From: Epiperipatus broadwayi | Taxonomy: Eukaryota > Onychophora > Udeonychophora > Euonychophora > Peripatidae | Length of the DNA stretch: 64,000 nt | Direction of reading: 5' to 3' | NCBI GenBank assembly: GCA_028023455.1 | Contig: JAQFVV010000071.1 | Location: 4,790,650-4,854,649, forward strand | Shown here: one piece after another, positions 61,256 to 64,000 of the stretch | Numbering within the stretch: the first letter of the stretch is position 1 | Layout of the letters: each line of letters opens with the position of its first letter | Made by a program: the position numbers and the translations under genes | The notes under the pieces: generated by a model | Databases searched by the model: none | Seen by the model: the letters and a program-made list of their open reading frames with translations, nothing else | Told to the model about the DNA's origin: nothing

Positions 61256-61606
61256 ACTAATAAAAACCAACACATCTGTTGTATTTAGCAGAGATAATAA
61301 TATATACCATTAAAATAATTGCCAAGTGTTTTCAACACTAACATGTCATTTGCAACAACATAATTATTCATATAAAACAGCAATATTCAACCCTTTTCTT
61401 TTCTGGGCCACATATATTTGTGTGCTACATGAAGTAGTCCACAACATACTATATAAGTGATCAGCAAAGATTTGGTGTCACATGAAAAAATGTCTGACTG
61501 CTCAATTCATGCACACCACAGGTTGTGGATCTCTTTACTATATTTTAGAATTAACATATTAATAAAACGCAAACACTTTTATTTGATATAAACATTTATT
61601 TAAATA

Positions 61607-61840
61607 TCAATGTGATTTTTGATATTGAGATAAACTTTTAACAATTTTAAATAAATCTGGTTTATAAGTGCTACACGCTATTCTTAATATATCATCAAGA
61701 TGTGAATTGGTAAATCTGTTTATATACAGATTCTTCACATGTTTCATTTTTGAATAAGATGATTCACAAAGATATATCAATGCAAACAATGTGAGCAACA
61801 TCTGTGCACACTTTTTGACAGTTTTATATTTTTCAGGCAC
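61607..61840 (-). pseudogene. hAT C-terminal dimerisation domain
   Basis: Seventy-seven residues. The pattern C-E-S-S-Y-S-x-M then N-x-Y-x-N-R-x-x-x-x-H-L-D-D is the conserved hAT dimerisation motif, ending in STYKPDLFKIVKSL. It is intact in itself but separated from a catalytic core by deletion. Confidence 0.8.
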
Positions 61841-61901
61841 TAATTAACAAAATTCCATATACTCCTTTCCCTCTCTTTTTTTAAAAAAATGGCTTCTAAA
61901 T

Positions 61902-62207
61902 TTATGTCATGTTTAAATTCTGTTCCATACAGCATCTGATGAAAATAGTACATTGTAATGTTGCTGAAATGTCAGTACTAGAATCAACAACCAAACTAAA
62001 ATATTTGCAGTTTTTCAAATCTTCGATTATAATATCAAAAATATGTTTTGCAATATCTTCAATGTGCCTAATACAGATAGAATCTGACAGTTGTAATTTC
62101 TTAATTTGTAATAATTTTTGACTTTTATTATTAAATTTATCAAATAATATATTCAAAGCATTTATGAAATATTTTTTCACAATTTCAGCATCCATAAATG
62201 TTCTCAT
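61902..62207 (-). pseudogene. hAT transposase middle part
   Basis: About 100 residues including FSLVVDSSTDISATLQCTIF; the D-x-S-T-D-I block holds the first catalytic aspartate in this hAT branch. It ends shortly before the deletion junction (about 61850-61900). Confidence 0.8.
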
Positions 62208-62217
62208 CCCAAGTATA

Positions 62218-62827
62218 GTATTTGGAATAATAATAATAATAGTGTACTCCAGAAGTAAAAATAAAAAGGCAGTTTTTAAAAATAAGAGTAAAAAACGTTA
62301 TGGGGGTTTTGATTAAAATACAGAAATAAGATAGATTGTTTTATATGATAACATTCATTAATTAAAATCTAAATCAAAAATTCACTAATTAAAGTCTAAA
62401 ATAAGGATTTACTAATTGAAGTAAAGTAACGATTTCTAATTAAAAACGAAAGTACAATTAATTAATTAAAAGGACTGATAAGGATCAAGTGAAAGCAGAA
62501 CAAAGGAGAAAAAGAAAGCGAAGCCGGGTAATTTTAGAATACAGAATATTTCCAGCTTGCTGTGTGACCGGAGTGGGAATCTATATTTAGAGAAAGGGAT
62601 ATACGAACAACAGAGGTATAACCCAGAACTAGCGGAGTCTGAAGGTTCCAAGATCCGTATAGGTAATTACAGATCTTCTCGATCTTGACACACGATTATG
62701 TATATAATTTCTTATATGTGTTATGAACTCAAAATTGTTATAAACTAAAATATAAATAAATAGCTGTATTCTATTTGTAGTAAAAATCTTTTTATTTATT
62801 TAATTTGTTACATGTGAATACAAAGCA
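62218..62827. mobile_element. 610-bp insertion in the hAT, with a 9-bp duplication
   Basis: It separates the hAT coding blocks ASYEICYILG and MRTFMDAE, which are normally almost adjacent. Both borders carry ccaagtata (62209-62217 and 62828-62836), a target-site duplication. The left end has a short (ATA)n run. The middle (62465-62690) is richer in G and C, with tccaagatccgtataggtaa, and AATAAA occurs near 62755. It has no ORF. A solo LTR or a non-autonomous retroposon is possible. Confidence 0.7.
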
Positions 62828-63073
62828 CCAAGTATATAACAAATTTCATATGATGCTTGTGGGGACTACTGCTTCTTGTGAGATTGCCACTGACATACCA
62901 TTTTGTTGATGCAATGATTTTTTGAAGAAAGCTAATTTTTTATTTCTTATTAAAGACCTACGAACAAAAGGGTCATTAAACAATTTATGTTTCATGGTAT
63001 TCTGAGGATCAATGTTATATTTTTTTAATGTGACACTTTCTTGACAAATCAAATCAAACACTTTGCTGAACAT

Positions 63074-63560
63074 TTGTTATTTAACACAACAAAATATTCC
63101 TCTTTCTAATTGTCTTGAAATATTCTATTTTCATTGATAATTTTTATTTGTTGCTTGAAGACATCATTGTTATGAACTATTTCGTGACGAAGTCTTTATT
63201 TGTAATGTATATATATATGGGGGGAAAGGCATGTTGATATAGAAAGAGTATGTCTCCCTGCCATCTGTGATTTGAAATGTCAAGGTAATTTTTTGCCAGG
63301 TTTTTTATTGCTACAATTTTTGAATAGACTGTATGCACTATTTTAATCTAGATTTTTTCCCTCTCATATGGATTAAAGATCTGCATAACTGGACTATAAT
63401 CCTTATATTTAAGATTAATTTCATGCCATACTTCTCAGACTGGTGATTTTTGTCAAGCGAGTAAAGAAATGGACAAAGACAGATTTTACTGGCTGTTTAG
63501 CAGCAGTATTTTTCCACAATGCAGCTTTTTAAATAATCGAACGGCTTTATTGATCAAGAG
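63074..63560. other. AT-rich region, nothing recognised
   Basis: May include the 5' end of the hAT element, but no matching terminal repeat was found. Confidence 0.4.
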
Positions 63561-63725
63561 TTCACCAGAAGTTCTAGCGCCGGAAGTGCCAGCACTGGAA
63601 TCGTTCGAGAACTTTACGCTCCAGAGTCTGCGCTGTTTAGCGCAGTAACAGAGTATGAAATCCTAGAATCGCTTCCGGTTCTAGTATTTCCGGCACTCGA
63701 ATTTCTTGTGATTTCTCGAACAGAA
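63555..63725. other. GC-richer patch with nested small palindromes
   Basis: Contains a perfect 7-bp stem with a 4-nt loop, ctgcgctgtttagcgcag (63628-63645), a ccagcactgg palindrome, and recurring ccggaagtgcc / ttccggcact and cgttcgaga / tctcgaac blocks. The composition is unlike its neighbours. Confidence 0.5.
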
Positions 63726-64000
63726 TATTTTATGCAACTTATATATATATTTTTTTTCTAAAAAGAAATTTATTAATATTTCAAAGTTTATTAATTTTAT
63801 TATATTTTGTATTTCAATTTTACTTTCTATTGACATTAAATTAATTTTCAATAAAATGTTTTGTATATCAATACCAATATTAAATTAAAAAAAAAAACTG
63901 AATGGAATTCTAAGTAAATGAGCATCGATATCTCTTTTTGCTGTTTGAAAATAATTTCAACATTCAGTGTAAGGGGGGAGGGCCATGTTTTTTTAATCAC
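63726..64000. other. AT-rich sequence, nothing recognised
   Basis: No feature. A G run lies at 63973-63978. Confidence 0.5.

Larger units (their letters stand above)
61378..63073 (-). mobile_element. hAT transposon relic (GTF2IRD2/ZBED-like), deleted and interrupted
   Basis: On the minus strand, the N-terminal part (63073-62838) reads FDLICQESVTLKKYNIDPQN and KLAFFKKSLHQQ, then shifts frame into ASYEICYILG. The next part (62207-61902) reads MDAEIVKKYFINALNILFD and KYFSLVVDSSTDISATLQ, as in hAT proteins related to GTF2IRD2 and SCAND3/ZBED. The C-terminal dimerisation region (61840-61607) reads MPEKYKTVKKCAQMLLTLF and then CESSYSKMKHVKNLYINRF. About 300 residues of catalytic core normally lie between the last two parts and are missing. 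A hAT-like terminal repeat, cagcaatattcaaccctttt, lies at 61378. The other end was not found. Confidence 0.8.

Noticed and set aside
61104-61313. 69-residue ORF
   Set aside because: It is a read through the palindromic family B copy.

Overview
The window is eukaryotic, strongly AT-rich and almost entirely made of repeats. I see no complete host protein gene, rRNA gene or CRISPR array. The mix of relics points to an invertebrate metazoan: Jockey-like and RTE-like LINEs, a Penelope-like retroelement (PLE), Merlin, mariner and GTF2IRD2-like hAT transposon relics, tRNA-derived SINEs, and long (ATCT)n and (TAA)n arrays. A mollusc, perhaps a cephalopod, is my best guess, with low confidence. The DNA is probably intergenic or a large intron.

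Layout. 0-12 kb: a LINE reverse-transcriptase tail at the left edge, microsatellites, foldback repeats (3.5, 8.9-9.7 and 10 kb) and one copy of repeat family B. 12-20 kb: six tRNA-derived SINEs, a LINE 3' end, a family C repeat and a large inverted repeat with a SINE in one arm. 20-27 kb: a family C/D repeat, a promoter-like island with a tiny ORF, a tandem repeat and a decayed Jockey-like LINE. 27-36.5 kb: a 1-kb palindrome, a Merlin transposase relic, family B and C repeats, a PLE on the minus strand (about 34.5 to 31.6 kb) split by at least three younger insertions, and long foldback elements. 37-53 kb: a minisatellite, three SINEs with a tRNA-Gly(UCC)-like head and one with the Ser/Leu-like head, a mariner fragment, RTE-like LINE 3' ends and more family B copies. 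53-64 kb: a 437-bp tetranucleotide array, a near-perfect 140-bp hairpin, split foldback elements, and a hAT relic that lost its catalytic core and gained a 610-bp insertion.

Most notable: dispersed families B, C and D each carry a motif that folds as a type I hammerhead self-cleaving ribozyme with a very short stem III. In the two family C copies (14118-14188 and 31261-31323) I can place every element by hand: the CUGANGA box, stem II, the GAAAC box, a GUC cleavage triplet and a two-part stem I. The two copies differ in their stems yet keep pairing. Two family B units lie in tandem, about 450 bp apart, inside the PLE. This is the arrangement of retrozymes, non-autonomous retroelements that make small circular RNAs and are thought to depend on PLE-type reverse transcriptases. 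Hammerheads in PLEs and metazoan retrozymes are already known as a class. These particular families, and their link to this PLE, are my inference.
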